From an uncultured Pseudomonadota bacterium (lineage in GTDB: Bacteria > Myxococcota_A > Bradymonadia > Bradymonadales > GCA-2716585), in NCBI GenBank assembly GCA_937123825.1, contig CAKZKQ010000034.1:1-56873 (forward strand): 56,873 nucleotides of DNA. Reading direction: 5' to 3'. The position numbers and the translations under genes are program-made. The notes below the pieces were generated by a model. The model was not told the origin of the DNA and ran no database searches. It saw only the letters and a program-made list of their open reading frames with translations. This document shows, piece by piece, positions 20,537-29,494 of this stretch (its first letter is position 1; the number at the start of each line of letters is the position of its first letter).

Positions 20537-22474
20537 TCACCTTGTGGACGATGGGTTCAGGTCCGGGGGGCTGGACAAATCCAGCCCTGTTCGCCGCGCA
20601 AACCACTGCAGCAGCGCCTGGTGGTTTTGACGATCAAGGCCATCGAGCGCCGAGATGCACGCCGCCGCGATGGCGTCCTTGTCCACCATCAGCGCCGAGC
20701 CGGCAGGGCGATCTAACGCCGAAACCGCCCAGCGCGCAAGCGTCAGTCGCTGGTCGGCGTGGTCAAAGACCGTTTGCCAGCGCTGCGGCAACGGCGTCAC
20801 GGGGGCGTCTTTGAGCGCCAGCGACAATTGGGTCAGGTCCGCAGGCACAGGCAATGACTTCAACTCGCGCTGGCCCACCGTGGTGTTGCCGCCGCTCATC
20901 TCTTTGCCCCTGAAGCGCCCCATGTAGACCAGTGAGAGCGCCGGGGCGTTGAGCAGCGCTTCGAGCAGCCACAGCGCCAGCAGGCCGTCCGCGCGCGGTC
21001 GAACCACCCATGTGGACACCACGCCCGCCATCGCGCCGGCTGGATCACAGACGGCTTCAAGGACCTTGCTCAACCCCGCCACCAGGATCTTGGGGGTGTC
21101 GGCCTGACGAGCGCGGGCGCGGGCGACCGATTTGGGGACGTCTGGGGAGGCGGGCCACCTGGGGTGATCAAAGCGCTGGCGCAGGTAGCGGCACTGGCGT
21201 TGGCCCCAGAGGTCGGTGTAGCGGTCGATCAGCCCCGTGGTGATCAGCCGCAGCCCCTGGCCGTCGGGTTGGTCCTGAACCAGCGGCCGCAGATCATAAG
21301 CGGCCCCGGTGGCGCTGCCGCCGTGAACGATGGTGTGGTCTTCGAGCCGGTCCAGCGGTACGGCGCCCGAGGTGATGGCGTCCAGGAGCGGACGCTCGGG
21401 CAGCAGCAGCGGGGTCCAGGTCTGGGGGGCGGGTCCCCGGGTCTGGCGCATGGGCTCTTTGGGGGCTCCTTGTGGCCCAGGGGGGCAGTTGGACACGGCG
21501 ATGGGGCGTTGGGCGTCCCCGCCGCGCTCCCCAATCATCAGTGCCACAAAAACATCGGCGTCTGTAAAGAGGCGCGGATCATCGGGGGTCCACAGCAGAC
21601 GCAGGGGGGCATGTTGGCTCAGGTGCTGGCGCATGGCGCCGGCCGAGTCCACAGAGAGGACGCTGCGTGGCATGACCAGCCCGTAGCGGCCCCCTTGTCG
21701 CAGTCGCTGGGCGTTGCGGGCGGCGAAGAGCGTGGAGAGATCGTAGGCGCCGTGTGCGAGGCCTGGCATCAAGCGCCGCAGTCTGGCCCGCTCCTTGGCG
21801 CTGCGCCCGGTGTCGCCGCTGATGGCGTTGTTGAACGGTGGGTTGGAGACCACCGCGTCGAGTTTGTCCAGTGGGTGTTCCAGACCGTCGGCGATCTGAA
21901 TCCAGTCGGCGACCTTTGGGGCCAGGGCGGGGTCCGCGCCCAGCCGGTGCCAGAGCGAGAGCCGCGCGATCTCTACCGCGATGGGGTCGACGTCTATGCC
22001 GTAAATACCATCAAGCTGATCCAGCTCCTGGCGCGCCGCCAGTTCATCCACGACCGCCAGCAAGAACGCCCCGCACCCGCAACAGGGGTCTGCGATTCTC
22101 CAGCCGCTGGCGCTGGGGGTGAGTCCTTTGAGCGTCTGCGACACCAGCCAGCGGCTGAGCGCTGCGGGGGTGTAAAAAGCCCCGGCGCTGCGGCGTTTGG
22201 CCATCAACCTGGGGTGCCAGAGGGCGGCGAACTCCAGCGCGCGGGGTCGAAAATGCTCCAAAGACTTGCCCAGTGGGTCATGGTCGCTCGCAAACGCTCT
22301 GGATGCTCGCCACAGCCCTCCTTGCAGCGGCGCAGGGATGGGGGGCGCTCCGGGTTCAAAGAGGAGCCTGCCCAGGACCTGCTTGTGCAGCTGCGCCTCC
22401 TGGGTTTTGGGGGCGCTGGCGGCGGCAATGTCCAGCAAATGGGCCGGATCCATGTCGGTTGAGACGGCGTTCAT
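20537..22474 (-). CDS. Class I N6-adenine-type DNA methyltransferase, orphan
   Basis: About 645 residues. The SAM-binding motif I is IADPCCGCGAFLLAVVDELAA and the catalytic motif IV is VVSNPPFNNAISGDTG, the NPPF form of N6-adenine methyltransferases. Preceding RSAGAFYTPAALSRWLV is the X motif of HsdM/TaqI-like and Type IIG enzymes. The C-terminal half (from about 400) may be a target-recognition domain (SGGNTTVGQRELKSLPVP resembles Type I S/IIG TRDs). No nuclease PD-ExK was recognised and no restriction gene is adjacent, so it may be an epigenetic orphan. The ATG at 22474 is the first that leaves room for the divergent gene; a longer reading frame reaches 22582. Confidence 0.87.
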   Translation of the reverse strand: MNAVSTDMDPAHLLDIAAASAPKTQEAQLHKQVLGRLLFEPGAPPIPAPLQGGLWRASRAFASDHDPLGKSLEHFRPRALEFAALWHPRLMAKRRSAGAFYTPAALSRWLVSQTLKGLTPSASGWRIADPCCGCGAFLLAVVDELAARQELDQLDGIYGIDVDPIAVEIARLSLWHRLGADPALAPKVADWIQIADGLEHPLDKLDAVVSNPPFNNAISGDTGRSAKERARLRRLMPGLAHGAYDLSTLFAARNAQRLRQGGRYGLVMPRSVLSVDSAGAMRQHLSQHAPLRLLWTPDDPRLFTDADVFVALMIGERGGDAQRPIAVSNCPPGPQGAPKEPMRQTRGPAPQTWTPLLLPERPLLDAITSGAVPLDRLEDHTIVHGGSATGAAYDLRPLVQDQPDGQGLRLITTGLIDRYTDLWGQRQCRYLRQRFDHPRWPASPDVPKSVARARARQADTPKILVAGLSKVLEAVCDPAGAMAGVVSTWVVRPRADGLLALWLLEALLNAPALSLVYMGRFRGKEMSGGNTTVGQRELKSLPVPADLTQLSLALKDAPVTPLPQRWQTVFDHADQRLTLARWAVSALDRPAGSALMVDKDAIAAACISALDGLDRQNHQALLQWFARRTGLDLSSPPDLNPSSTR

Positions 22475-22576
22475 GCACGGTGGGGGTTTTATGGTGCTTG
22501 TGGACTCTGGTTTTTCTTCGGTTCGGTGATACACTCCCCGACCGCTGCTTGGGAAGCGCATACATATGGGGGAGAT

Positions 22577-24526
22577 GTGCATACTCGTGTTTTAAAATGT
22601 GTGTTGATGGCGTTGCTGGCTTGCGGAGTTTGGGCTTGCGACGATGACGGTGGTCAGTCTGGCCAGGGCGATGGGACCGGCAACAACGCGGTCAACAACG
22701 CCGGCAACAACGATACAAACAACGACACCAACAACGACGCCCCGGACGCTGGCGACGATTCTGACGGCGACGATATGGTCTGCCAGGAAGGCGAGCGCCG
22801 CTGCGCCGACGCCACCCAGATCGAAGTCTGCACCGGTGGGGTCTTTGTGGCCGGTGACGTCTGCGCCGACAATGAGTTGTGCGAGGACGGCACCTGCTCG
22901 CGCCGCGCAGAGTGTGAGCCGGGCATGGTCTTTGGGTGCGCCGACGACACCAGCCAGCGCGTCTGCAACGAGGAAGGCACCGCCTTTGCCTCGGTGCCTT
23001 GCCCCGATGATCTCAACTGCATCGACGGCCAGTGCACCGACGCGGTCTGCCTGCCTGGGCGCAACCGCTGCGTGGATCGGGACACCATCGAGGTCTGCAA
23101 CGACGACGGCACCGCCTATCTGGAGCCGGAGTTGTGTCCCGAGGGCTCGCTCTGCCTCGATGGCGGGTGTCTGTCGGGCTGTGATCTCTCGGCCAAGTTC
23201 CCTTCGTACATCGGCTGCCGCTACTGGAGCCTGGACCTGGATCAGTACAACGATCCGGGCGGCGACCCGTCGGTGGTGCCCCACGCGGTGGTCTTCAGCA
23301 ACCCCAGCGATCAAGAGGCGGTCGTCCAGGTCACCACGATGGCCAACGTGACCCTGCCCGAGACCGAGGTCGTGGTGCCTCCCCGCGACATCGCGGTCTA
23401 CACCTTCCCCAGACTCGACGTCGACGGGACCGGGATCAGCAACCACTCCTTCTTCCTGGAGTCGAGCTGGCCGGTGGTGGCCTACCAGTTCAACCCGTTG
23501 GACAACGAGGGGGTGGCCAGCAACGACGCTTCGCTCCTCTTGCCGGTGGCGGCGCTGGGTCAGGAGTACATCGCCATGTCCTGGCCCACGACCCCCATCC
23601 CCGAAGCCCTCGGTCTGCCGCCGCAGCATGGCTACATCACGATCGTGGCCACCACCCAGGGCAGCACCCAGATTCAGGTCACGCCCACGGCCAACGTCAA
23701 CGGCGGCAGCAACGTGCCGTTTTTGCCCGCCGGAGAGACCCAGACCTTTACGCTGCGCCAGTTCCAGGTCCTCAACCTTGAGGCCGATGGCAGCAACCTC
23801 TTCCAGATCCAGGATCTGACCGGCACCGTGGTCATCTCAGACAAGCCCATCGCCGTCTTTGGTGGCCATGAAGAGGCCGTGGTCGGCGAAGGGTGCTGCG
23901 CGGAGCACCTTGAGCAGCAGATGTACCCGATCGTGACCTGGGGCACGCGCTACCTGGCGGCCCAGTCGAGCGATCGCGGCGGTGCCGGTGATGTCTGGCG
24001 CGTGGTGGCCTCGGTCGATGGCACGGTCATCACCACCAACCCTCCCCAGGCCGACGCCAACGGCGTGACGCTCAACCGAGGCGAGTACCTCCAGATTCAG
24101 ACCCGCGACTCGTTTGAGATCTCGGGCACGGGGCCCATCATGGTGGGCCAGTACCTGGAGAGCCAGGAGGGCACGGCCCAGGGCATTGGCGACCCGGCCT
24201 TCATCCTGGCGGCGCCCATCGACAGCTTCCGCGACAGCTACGCCATCTTGACCCCGGCGGACTACACCGAGGACTGGCTGACGATCATGCGCCCGGCGGG
24301 CACGCCCATTCGCCTCGACGGCCAGCCCGTCAGCGATGCCAGCTTTGTGCCCTTTGGGTCGGGCGAGTATGAGTATGCGTGGGTGGCTGTGCAGGATGGT
24401 CCGCATACGGTGGAGGGCGACGCGCCCTTTAGCCTGACGGCCTACGGGTATTCTGCGGCGGTGTCCTACGGGTACTCGGGCGGCATGAACCTGCGCGTGG
24501 CCGATCCTCTCGAAGAGGAAGAATAG
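22577..24526 (+). CDS. IgGFc-binding-domain-like surface lipoprotein
   Basis: About 649 residues. I place the start at GTG 22577 because it gives a basic n-region, a hydrophobic core and a Cys (MHTRVLKCVLMALLACGVWAC); the frame stays open to 22526 and a purine-rich GGGGGAG is close by, so this is tentative. An NNAVNNAGNNDTNND tandem linker follows, then four short Cys-rich modules (CADATQIEVCTGGVFVAGDVC type, residues 60-200) of the kind that alternate as C...C...C repeats. From about residue 210 the sequence (YWSLDLDQYN, AVYTFPRLDVDGTG, SSWPVVAYQFNPLDN, DKPIAVFGGHE) matches the IgGFc-binding N-terminal family seen in Myxococcota surface proteins. Likely exposed adhesion or recognition protein. 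Confidence 0.85.
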   Translation: MHTRVLKCVLMALLACGVWACDDDGGQSGQGDGTGNNAVNNAGNNDTNNDTNNDAPDAGDDSDGDDMVCQEGERRCADATQIEVCTGGVFVAGDVCADNELCEDGTCSRRAECEPGMVFGCADDTSQRVCNEEGTAFASVPCPDDLNCIDGQCTDAVCLPGRNRCVDRDTIEVCNDDGTAYLEPELCPEGSLCLDGGCLSGCDLSAKFPSYIGCRYWSLDLDQYNDPGGDPSVVPHAVVFSNPSDQEAVVQVTTMANVTLPETEVVVPPRDIAVYTFPRLDVDGTGISNHSFFLESSWPVVAYQFNPLDNEGVASNDASLLLPVAALGQEYIAMSWPTTPIPEALGLPPQHGYITIVATTQGSTQIQVTPTANVNGGSNVPFLPAGETQTFTLRQFQVLNLEADGSNLFQIQDLTGTVVISDKPIAVFGGHEEAVVGEGCCAEHLEQQMYPIVTWGTRYLAAQSSDRGGAGDVWRVVASVDGTVITTNPPQADANGVTLNRGEYLQIQTRDSFEISGTGPIMVGQYLESQEGTAQGIGDPAFILAAPIDSFRDSYAILTPADYTEDWLTIMRPAGTPIRLDGQPVSDASFVPFGSGEYEYAWVAVQDGPHTVEGDAPFSLTAYGYSAAVSYGYSGGMNLRVADPLEEEE

Positions 24527-24656
24527 GGCATCCCCGCAGCGTGCAGACTTGCCCTTGTCAATCGGTCTGCATCCATCACAGCCCTCCCTGTTTGGGGAGG
24601 GGATCGGTTCCCTCAATCGATCATGGCGGTCTTGATGGCCGGACAAGAGGCAGGCA

Positions 24657-26093
24657 TTGACTCAGGAACAAGGGCATCGTGACCCTGAAGACAACCCCGC
24701 AAACAACCCCGATGTGAGCAAGCCTTCTGGTGCCCAGATGTGGCGCCAGGAGTTTGTGGGCCTGTGGCGTCTGGCGCTGCCGTTGGCGGGGGTGCGTCTG
24801 GGCAACCAGATGAAGTCCTTTGTGGACACGGCGGTGGTGGGGCGGCTGGGGGACGTGGAGTTGGCCGCCGTGGGGCTGGCCAACGGCTTCTTTTTTGTGA
24901 TCGCGGTGCTGGGGCTGGGCGCCATGATGGGTTTTGACCCGCTGGTGGCCCAGGCGCTGGGCGCCGAGCGCCCCCAACGCGCCCGTCAGTTGTTGTGGCA
25001 GAGCGTCTGGGTGGCGCTGGCGGTGGGCATGGGGCTGGCGGTGCTGGTCCTGGTGCTGCCGTGGGTTTTTGTGCCTGCCGGGATTGAGCCCGAGGTGGCT
25101 CAGGAGGCCCGGACCTACATGTGGATCAGGGCTTTGGGGCTCTGGCCGGTGCTGATCTTTGCGGGCATGCGCAGCTACTTGCAGGCGATCAAGCACACTG
25201 CGCCGCTGATCTGGGCGATGATCGCCAGCAACATCCTCAACCTGGGCCTGACGATTCTGCTGGTCTTTGGCGGCGCTGATTTGCCCGCATGGACGGGACC
25301 GCTGCGCGACGTGCCTGCGATGGGCGTGGCGGGCTCTGCGTGGGCGACGGTGGCCTGCACCGTGCTTCAACTGGTGATGCTGGTGGTGAGCATGTCCAAA
25401 GAACACCGGGGGCCGCTGCTTGAGGCCGCTTGTGGGCCGTCTGGCAAGGAGATCCGTCAGGCTGTGGGGGTGGGTTTGCCGATTGGGCTCCAGTACGCCG
25501 CCGAGGTGGGGGTCTTTGCGCTGGTGGGCTTTCTGGCGGGTCGGTTGGGCTCGGTGGGGCTGGCGGGCCATCAGGTGGCGCTGACGCTGGCGTCGCTGCC
25601 CTTTATGATCTCGCTGGGCATCTCCAGCGCGGGTTCGGTGATGGTGGGGCGCGCCGTGGGGGCGCTCGACGCGGTCCGTGCGCGCGTGTCGGGTTGGGTG
25701 GCGCTGACGTCGGGGACGGCGTTTATGGGTTTGAGCGCGAGCCTCTTCTGGTTGGCGCCCGAGCCCCTGGTGCGGCTGCTGACGACCGACGCCGAGGTCA
25801 TCGCGCTGGCGGTGCCGCTGCTCTTTGTGGCGGCGGTCTTTCAACTCTCCGATGGGCTCCAGGCGATCGCCGCCGGGGTGCTGCGCGGCGCCGGGGACAC
25901 CCGCTTTGCCTTTGTGGCCAACGTGCTGGGCCACTACGCCGTGGGCATGCCCGTGGCGGTGGCGCTGGGGATGTGGTGGGGCCAGGGCGTGATGGGCCTT
26001 TGGTGGGGTTTGTGCGCTGGACTGACGGTGGTGGCTGCGGCGCTGATGTGGCGCTTCTGGAAGGTCTCAAGCGGGGAACTCAAGCCCTTGTGA
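24657..26093 (+). CDS. MATE-family multidrug/Na+ antiporter
   Basis: 478 residues, about 12 membrane helices in two six-helix bundles, in the multidrug and toxic-compound extrusion family (NorM/DinF branch). Motifs include LALPLAGVRLGNQMKSFVDT in helix 1, AAVGLANGFFFVIAVLGLG, and AGHQVALTLASLPFMISLG in the second half. It exports toxic cations or drugs in exchange for Na+ or H+ through the inner membrane. The start is a TTG at 24657 with AGAGG seven bases upstream; an internal ATG at MWRQEF would still leave the whole transport domain. It has no co-directional partner. Confidence 0.93.
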   Translation: MTQEQGHRDPEDNPANNPDVSKPSGAQMWRQEFVGLWRLALPLAGVRLGNQMKSFVDTAVVGRLGDVELAAVGLANGFFFVIAVLGLGAMMGFDPLVAQALGAERPQRARQLLWQSVWVALAVGMGLAVLVLVLPWVFVPAGIEPEVAQEARTYMWIRALGLWPVLIFAGMRSYLQAIKHTAPLIWAMIASNILNLGLTILLVFGGADLPAWTGPLRDVPAMGVAGSAWATVACTVLQLVMLVVSMSKEHRGPLLEAACGPSGKEIRQAVGVGLPIGLQYAAEVGVFALVGFLAGRLGSVGLAGHQVALTLASLPFMISLGISSAGSVMVGRAVGALDAVRARVSGWVALTSGTAFMGLSASLFWLAPEPLVRLLTTDAEVIALAVPLLFVAAVFQLSDGLQAIAAGVLRGAGDTRFAFVANVLGHYAVGMPVAVALGMWWGQGVMGLWWGLCAGLTVVAAALMWRFWKVSSGELKPL

Positions 26094-26163
26094 ACCCCGT
26101 TCCATCGGTCTGGAACGGTTTTCTTCCCAAATATTCAAGCTCGGAACAGGCTTCTTCCGGTTG

Positions 26164-26703
26164 TCATGCGTTTGGCACGGGCACCAGGTAGCGGCGGATC
26201 ATGGAGCCGTCGGGGTGCTGGATTTCGTTTTGAAAGACGCCGCCGGCGGCCTCAATGATGCGGATGGAGCCCGGATTGTCCGGGTTACAGGTCAGCAGTG
26301 CCTGCGTGACGCCGTGTTGGGTCAGGATCTCCAGGCCAGCGCGCATCAAGAGGTGTCCGACGCCTTGGCGGCGCGCGGCCGGACGGACGGAATAGCCGAT
26401 GTGTCCGCCGCGCAGCTCCAGCCACTGATTGAGATGATGTCTGACGTTGACCACGCCCAGCAGTGTGCCATCAGGGGCCTGCGCAAAGCGTGTGGTGCAC
26501 GGCACCCAGCCTTCTTTGAGGGATTGGCCCTTTTCCCAGGCGGCCATGGACGCGGCGGCTTGGTCGGCGGGCGTGTCGTGGTCGGGGAAGTAGGCCGGGA
26601 TGCGGGGCTCTGAGGCCTGGTTGAAGTCCTGGACAAAGGCGCGCAGGGCTTTGTGGTGTCTGGCGTGGAGCGAGACGATGGTGGGGGCGGCAGTGTGGTT
26701 CAT
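26164..26703 (-). CDS. GNAT-family N-acetyltransferase (YhhY-like)
   Basis: 179 residues in the RimJ/RimL-like subset of GNAT enzymes. Core motifs: GGHIGYSVRPAARRQGVGHLL, where RRQGVG binds acetyl-CoA, and LLTCNPDNPGSIRIIEAAGG, the motif B helix that commonly has NxxS/A. The N-terminal helix-loop is PAYFPDHDTPADQAAASM. Substrate unknown. No strong ribosome-binding site precedes the ATG. It is separate from the other GNAT gene (18645) and shares no obvious sequence similarity beyond the fold. Confidence 0.9.
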   Translation of the reverse strand: MNHTAAPTIVSLHARHHKALRAFVQDFNQASEPRIPAYFPDHDTPADQAAASMAAWEKGQSLKEGWVPCTTRFAQAPDGTLLGVVNVRHHLNQWLELRGGHIGYSVRPAARRQGVGHLLMRAGLEILTQHGVTQALLTCNPDNPGSIRIIEAAGGVFQNEIQHPDGSMIRRYLVPVPNA

Positions 26704-26793
26704 GTGTGCGCTCTAAAGCGGTGGCCAGGCCGACATGGATCGACCGGACAAGGTGGCGCGGGGGCGGGGTGGGTTGTGGGTTCCCAGAGCACA

Positions 26794-26821
26794 AAAGGCC
26801 AGGTCGTGTGACCTGGCCTTT
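26794..26821 (-). terminator. Rho-independent terminator after tRNA-Val
   Basis: A perfect 12-bp stem AAAGGCCAGGTC / GACCTGGCCTTT with a 4-base loop, 5 bases past the tRNA 3' end on the minus strand, with U-rich flank. The core 18 bases are identical to those in the terminator at 33205-33236. Confidence 0.9.
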
Positions 26822-26826
26822 GGCAG

Positions 26827-26898
26827 TGCGCGTAGCTGGATTTGAACCAGCGACTTCATCCGTGTGAAGGATGCACTCTCCCACTGAGTTATACGCGC
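26827..26898 (-). tRNA. tRNA-Val(CAC)
   Basis: A 72-base cloverleaf on the minus strand. Acceptor GCGCGTA / TACGCGC with discriminator A; D arm ACTC..GAGT; anticodon stem CATCC / GGATG with loop TTCACAC, giving anticodon CAC (valine GTG codon); T arm GCTGG TTCAAAT CCAGC. CCA is not encoded. A strong terminator follows, so it is a single-gene transcript. The T loop is unusual only in having A at position 57. Confidence 0.95.
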
Positions 26899-26981
26899 AT
26901 CTCTTTCCCCGTCAGGGGAGAACGTATGTAACACAGGGTCCTACCCCACGCAAGGGTCTTTTTGGCCTCTCCAGTGGCTTT

Positions 26982-27731
26982 TTACTCCATGGAGGCATTC
27001 AGGCAAGCCCCAGTGAAGAGGTCGCAGGTGGTTTCTCCGGTGCAGTCGGCGTCTGAGAGGCATTCTGGGAAGCAGACGCCCTGGGCGTTGTCCTGGCTGA
27101 TGGGCCAGCACCCGTAGCCAACGCGGCACAGGCCGCGCCCGGTGCTGGGCGAGCATCCGGCCAGGCAGAAGTTGGTGGTATCGCTGGGTCGAGCGCCGGT
27201 TTGCAGGGGGATGCAATGGTTGTTGGTGCCGCAGGCGTCGTCATTGATGCAGCCAGCCGAGACACAGTAGCCGCCGGCGAAGCCGGTGGCGGCGTTGGTG
27301 TCTGGGTCAAGCTCGGGCACGCAGTCTCCCAGGAGCGCGCCGCCCTGGCATTGGTCATCGCTGGTGCAGGCCACGCCGATGTTGGTTTGGCCGGCTTCTT
27401 CGCCTGGGCAGGTGCAGCTGCCGGCCAGCTCCGGGTTGGAGGTGCACAGGGCGTCGCCGATGGCCTGGCAGGAGCTGTTAAGCAGGCGTTCGGTGTCAAA
27501 GCCAGGGTCGAGCGTGCAGTCGCTGACACAGGCGCTGACCTCGTTGAGGTCTTCGATGACGCTCGACGGGCAGAACTCCAGGGCGCAGTCGGCCAGGTGC
27601 CTGCAGGCGACCTGGCAGGGGTCGCCGTTGTCGATTGGGTCCTGGCCGTCTTGCTCATCGCCGCCGCAGGACGTCACGAGGAGCGCTGAGGCCAGCAAAA
27701 GGGCAGGGATGTGTGGGCAAAACGGGCGCAT
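26982..27731 (-). CDS. Cys-rich lipoprotein, paralogue A
   Basis: 249-residue predicted lipoprotein: MRPFCPHIPALLLASALLVT-SCGG, Cys at about 22. The frame runs further upstream but AAAGGA lies just before this ATG and only this start gives a signal peptide. About 24 Cys follow, in modules CQVACRHLADCALEFC, ACTSDDQCQGGALLGDC, GFAGGYCVSAGCINDDACG and CRVGYGCWPISQ. The same succession (CQDAC..DCLDQVC, GFAGGYCTAVGC, CREGYAC) occurs in the next gene upstream, so these two are tandem paralogues. Function unknown; probably a disulfide-rich surface protein. Confidence 0.85.
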   Translation of the reverse strand: MRPFCPHIPALLLASALLVTSCGGDEQDGQDPIDNGDPCQVACRHLADCALEFCPSSVIEDLNEVSACVSDCTLDPGFDTERLLNSSCQAIGDALCTSNPELAGSCTCPGEEAGQTNIGVACTSDDQCQGGALLGDCVPELDPDTNAATGFAGGYCVSAGCINDDACGTNNHCIPLQTGARPSDTTNFCLAGCSPSTGRGLCRVGYGCWPISQDNAQGVCFPECLSDADCTGETTCDLFTGACLNASME

Positions 27732-27955
27732 GGGTCCTTTGAGCACGCATGAGGGGGCAAGACCAAGCTCTTTGGTCTGCGGTTTGGCATGGGATGCATT
27801 GTAGACGTTGGCGAGTCTGGACACCAACGTTTTGCGCCCAGGATGCTTTTGGTACATCGCGCGTCTCTCTTTGCGACCCGCAGGCGCAGTGTCGAGGCAG
27901 TTGGTGGTGGGGGTTTGGTGGTCGGTTTGATGGGGTGGGATGGGGCAAGAACGCA

Positions 27956-27982
27956 AAAAACCAGCCGGAGAGGCTGGTTTTT
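27956..27982 (-). terminator. Rho-independent terminator
   Basis: An 11-bp stem AAAAACCAGCC / GGCTGGTTTTT with a 5-base loop between the two paralogous lipoprotein genes. U-runs on both strands make it potentially bidirectional; it follows the stop of the upstream minus-strand gene at 28033. Confidence 0.9.
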
Positions 27983-28032
27983 CACTTCAGACGTGCTCAG
28001 CGCCCGGTGTCAGGCGCCGTGCGTTGTCTGGA

Positions 28033-29004
28033 TCACTGGCACTGGCCCGTTTCCACGTCGCAGGTGCCGCCTTCGCCGCAGTCGGCGTCTTCGGTGCAGG
28101 CGGGGATGCAGGCGCCAACGCCCTGACCCTGGGAGAGGTCGGGGCAGGCGTAGCCTTCACGGCAGTCGCCTTCGCCGTTGTTGGCGGGGTCGCAGCCGGC
28201 CAGGCAGATGGTGGTGCCCTGCTGGTCAATCTGGACGCAGATGTTGTTCTCGCCGCACTGCTCGTCGGCCTGGCAGCCAACGGCGGTGCAGTAACCGCCA
28301 GCGAAGCCGCTCTCTTCGCCGGTCATGGCGTCCACTTCGGTGAAGCAGAAGGGCTGGAGGTTGCCAGCTTCGCAATCGGCGTCGGCGGCGCAGGGCTCAC
28401 CGGTGTCGGTTTCCTGGGGCTCGATGACGGGGCACTCGCAGACCTGAGCGATGTTCGGGTCCTCGGCGCAGAACTGGTCGAGCAGAGCGTCGTTGAGTTC
28501 CTGGCAGGAGAGCAGCAGGATCTGGTCGGCGCCGAAGGCGGCCGGGTCAGCTTCGCACTGCTGGGTGCAGGCGGCCACGTCAATGATCTGCATGGTGCAG
28601 ACCTGGTCGAGGCAGTCGGCGACCTGCTGGCAGGCGTCCTGGCAGATGCCGCCATCGTTGTTGGGGCCGTCGTTGTTGACGTCGTTGTTCTGGTCGTTGT
28701 TGATGTCGTTGTTTTCGTCGTTGTTGACGTCGTTGTTGGTGTCGTTGTTGCCGTCGTCACCAAAGTCCAGGCAGCTGCTGTCGCAGTCGGAGTCGGAGCC
28801 GCAGGGATCGACACAGACGGTCTGGCCGCCGACGCTGGCGCAGCGCTGACCGCCGCTGCAGTCGGAGTCGTTGGCGCAGGCGTTGGACTGGGAGTCAGCG
28901 CAGAAGCCGGTGTCGCCACCATCGGTCAGCTCTTCCACACAGCCGACCAGCATCGTGCTCAGCACCAGACAGGACAGGATCGCGCTCAGTTTGATCAGTT
29001 TCAT
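28033..29004 (-). CDS. Cys-rich lipoprotein with NND tandem linker, paralogue B
   Basis: 323-residue predicted lipoprotein (MKLIKLSAILSCLVLSTMLV-GC, Cys at 22; the ATG at 29004 is preferred over an upstream in-frame start because it gives the signal). A short Cys-rich block (CASVGGQTVCVDPCGSDSDC) is followed by about eight NNDx units (DNA 28651-28755, 12-base period), then a Cys-rich domain with CQDACQQVADCLDQVC and GFAGGYCTAVGC that mirrors the neighbouring gene at 26982. The paralogue pair has its own terminator between the genes, so it may be transcribed separately. The repeat tract probably acts as a flexible spacer to lift the domain off the membrane. Confidence 0.87.
   Translation of the reverse strand: MKLIKLSAILSCLVLSTMLVGCVEELTDGGDTGFCADSQSNACANDSDCSGGQRCASVGGQTVCVDPCGSDSDCDSSCLDFGDDGNNDTNNDVNNDENNDINNDQNNDVNNDGPNNDGGICQDACQQVADCLDQVCTMQIIDVAACTQQCEADPAAFGADQILLLSCQELNDALLDQFCAEDPNIAQVCECPVIEPQETDTGEPCAADADCEAGNLQPFCFTEVDAMTGEESGFAGGYCTAVGCQADEQCGENNICVQIDQQGTTICLAGCDPANNGEGDCREGYACPDLSQGQGVGACIPACTEDADCGEGGTCDVETGQCQ
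28651..28755 (-). repeat. In-frame 12-base tandem repeat coding for NNDx
   Basis: About eight imperfect copies of a 12-base unit (AACAACGACNTC type on the coding strand). Because the period is a multiple of three, slippage changes linker length and keeps the frame. Confidence 0.85.
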
Positions 29005-29257
29005 TGGACAGCTTTCTCTCTTTTTGGGGCCCGTACTTCCATTCATATCAGGGCCCGTGTTGATCAAAGTCAGCTTGGCAGCCAGACTCCTGTAGTCAAA
29101 ATCGGAATCATCCACGTCTCTCTGACAGGCCGCGATGCATCTTCATCTAAGCCCGTGCACATCCATGACGCCACTGATGCAAGTCCGGTGCCGTTTGATG
29201 TTGTGCAATTCCTGACGTCTCGGAACCCGTTTCAATGGGACTTAAGAACGTCTTGGG

Positions 29258-29279
29258 AAAAAACGCAGCGTTACGCTGC
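29258..29279 (-). terminator. Rho-independent terminator
   Basis: On the minus strand GCAGCG, a 3-base loop and CGCTGC are followed directly by a run of six T. It lies downstream of the small lipoprotein gene at 29495 in its direction of transcription. Confidence 0.75.
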
Positions 29280-29309
29280 CCCAATGTCACCAAACTGTCA
29301 AGGAACACT

Positions 29310-29334
29310 TCAGGGCGCCGGTGTATACGGCGCC
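29310..29334. repeat. Inverted repeat GGCGCCG/CGGCGCC
   Basis: A 7-bp arm pair with a 7-base spacer (GTGTATA) lies in the gap between two minus-strand lipoprotein genes. No T-run follows, so an operator or mRNA stem is as likely as a terminator. Confidence 0.5.
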
Positions 29335-29494
29335 GCAGTGTGTTGGGGCAAAAAATGCCGCTGGACCTGTGCGTCGGACCGCTGCGGCGCTGCGGTTTGC
29401 CTCAAGGCCGTCGTGGTCGAGTCTGACGGGTTAAACAGATCCGCTTAAGCCCGATCACCTTCGCGGGGGTGTACGGCGCTGTGACAAGGGCCGG

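Noticed and set aside
28651..28755. CRISPR-like regular repeat
   Set aside because: The period is 12 bases without spacers and the repeat is in frame, coding NNDx linkers in a lipoprotein.
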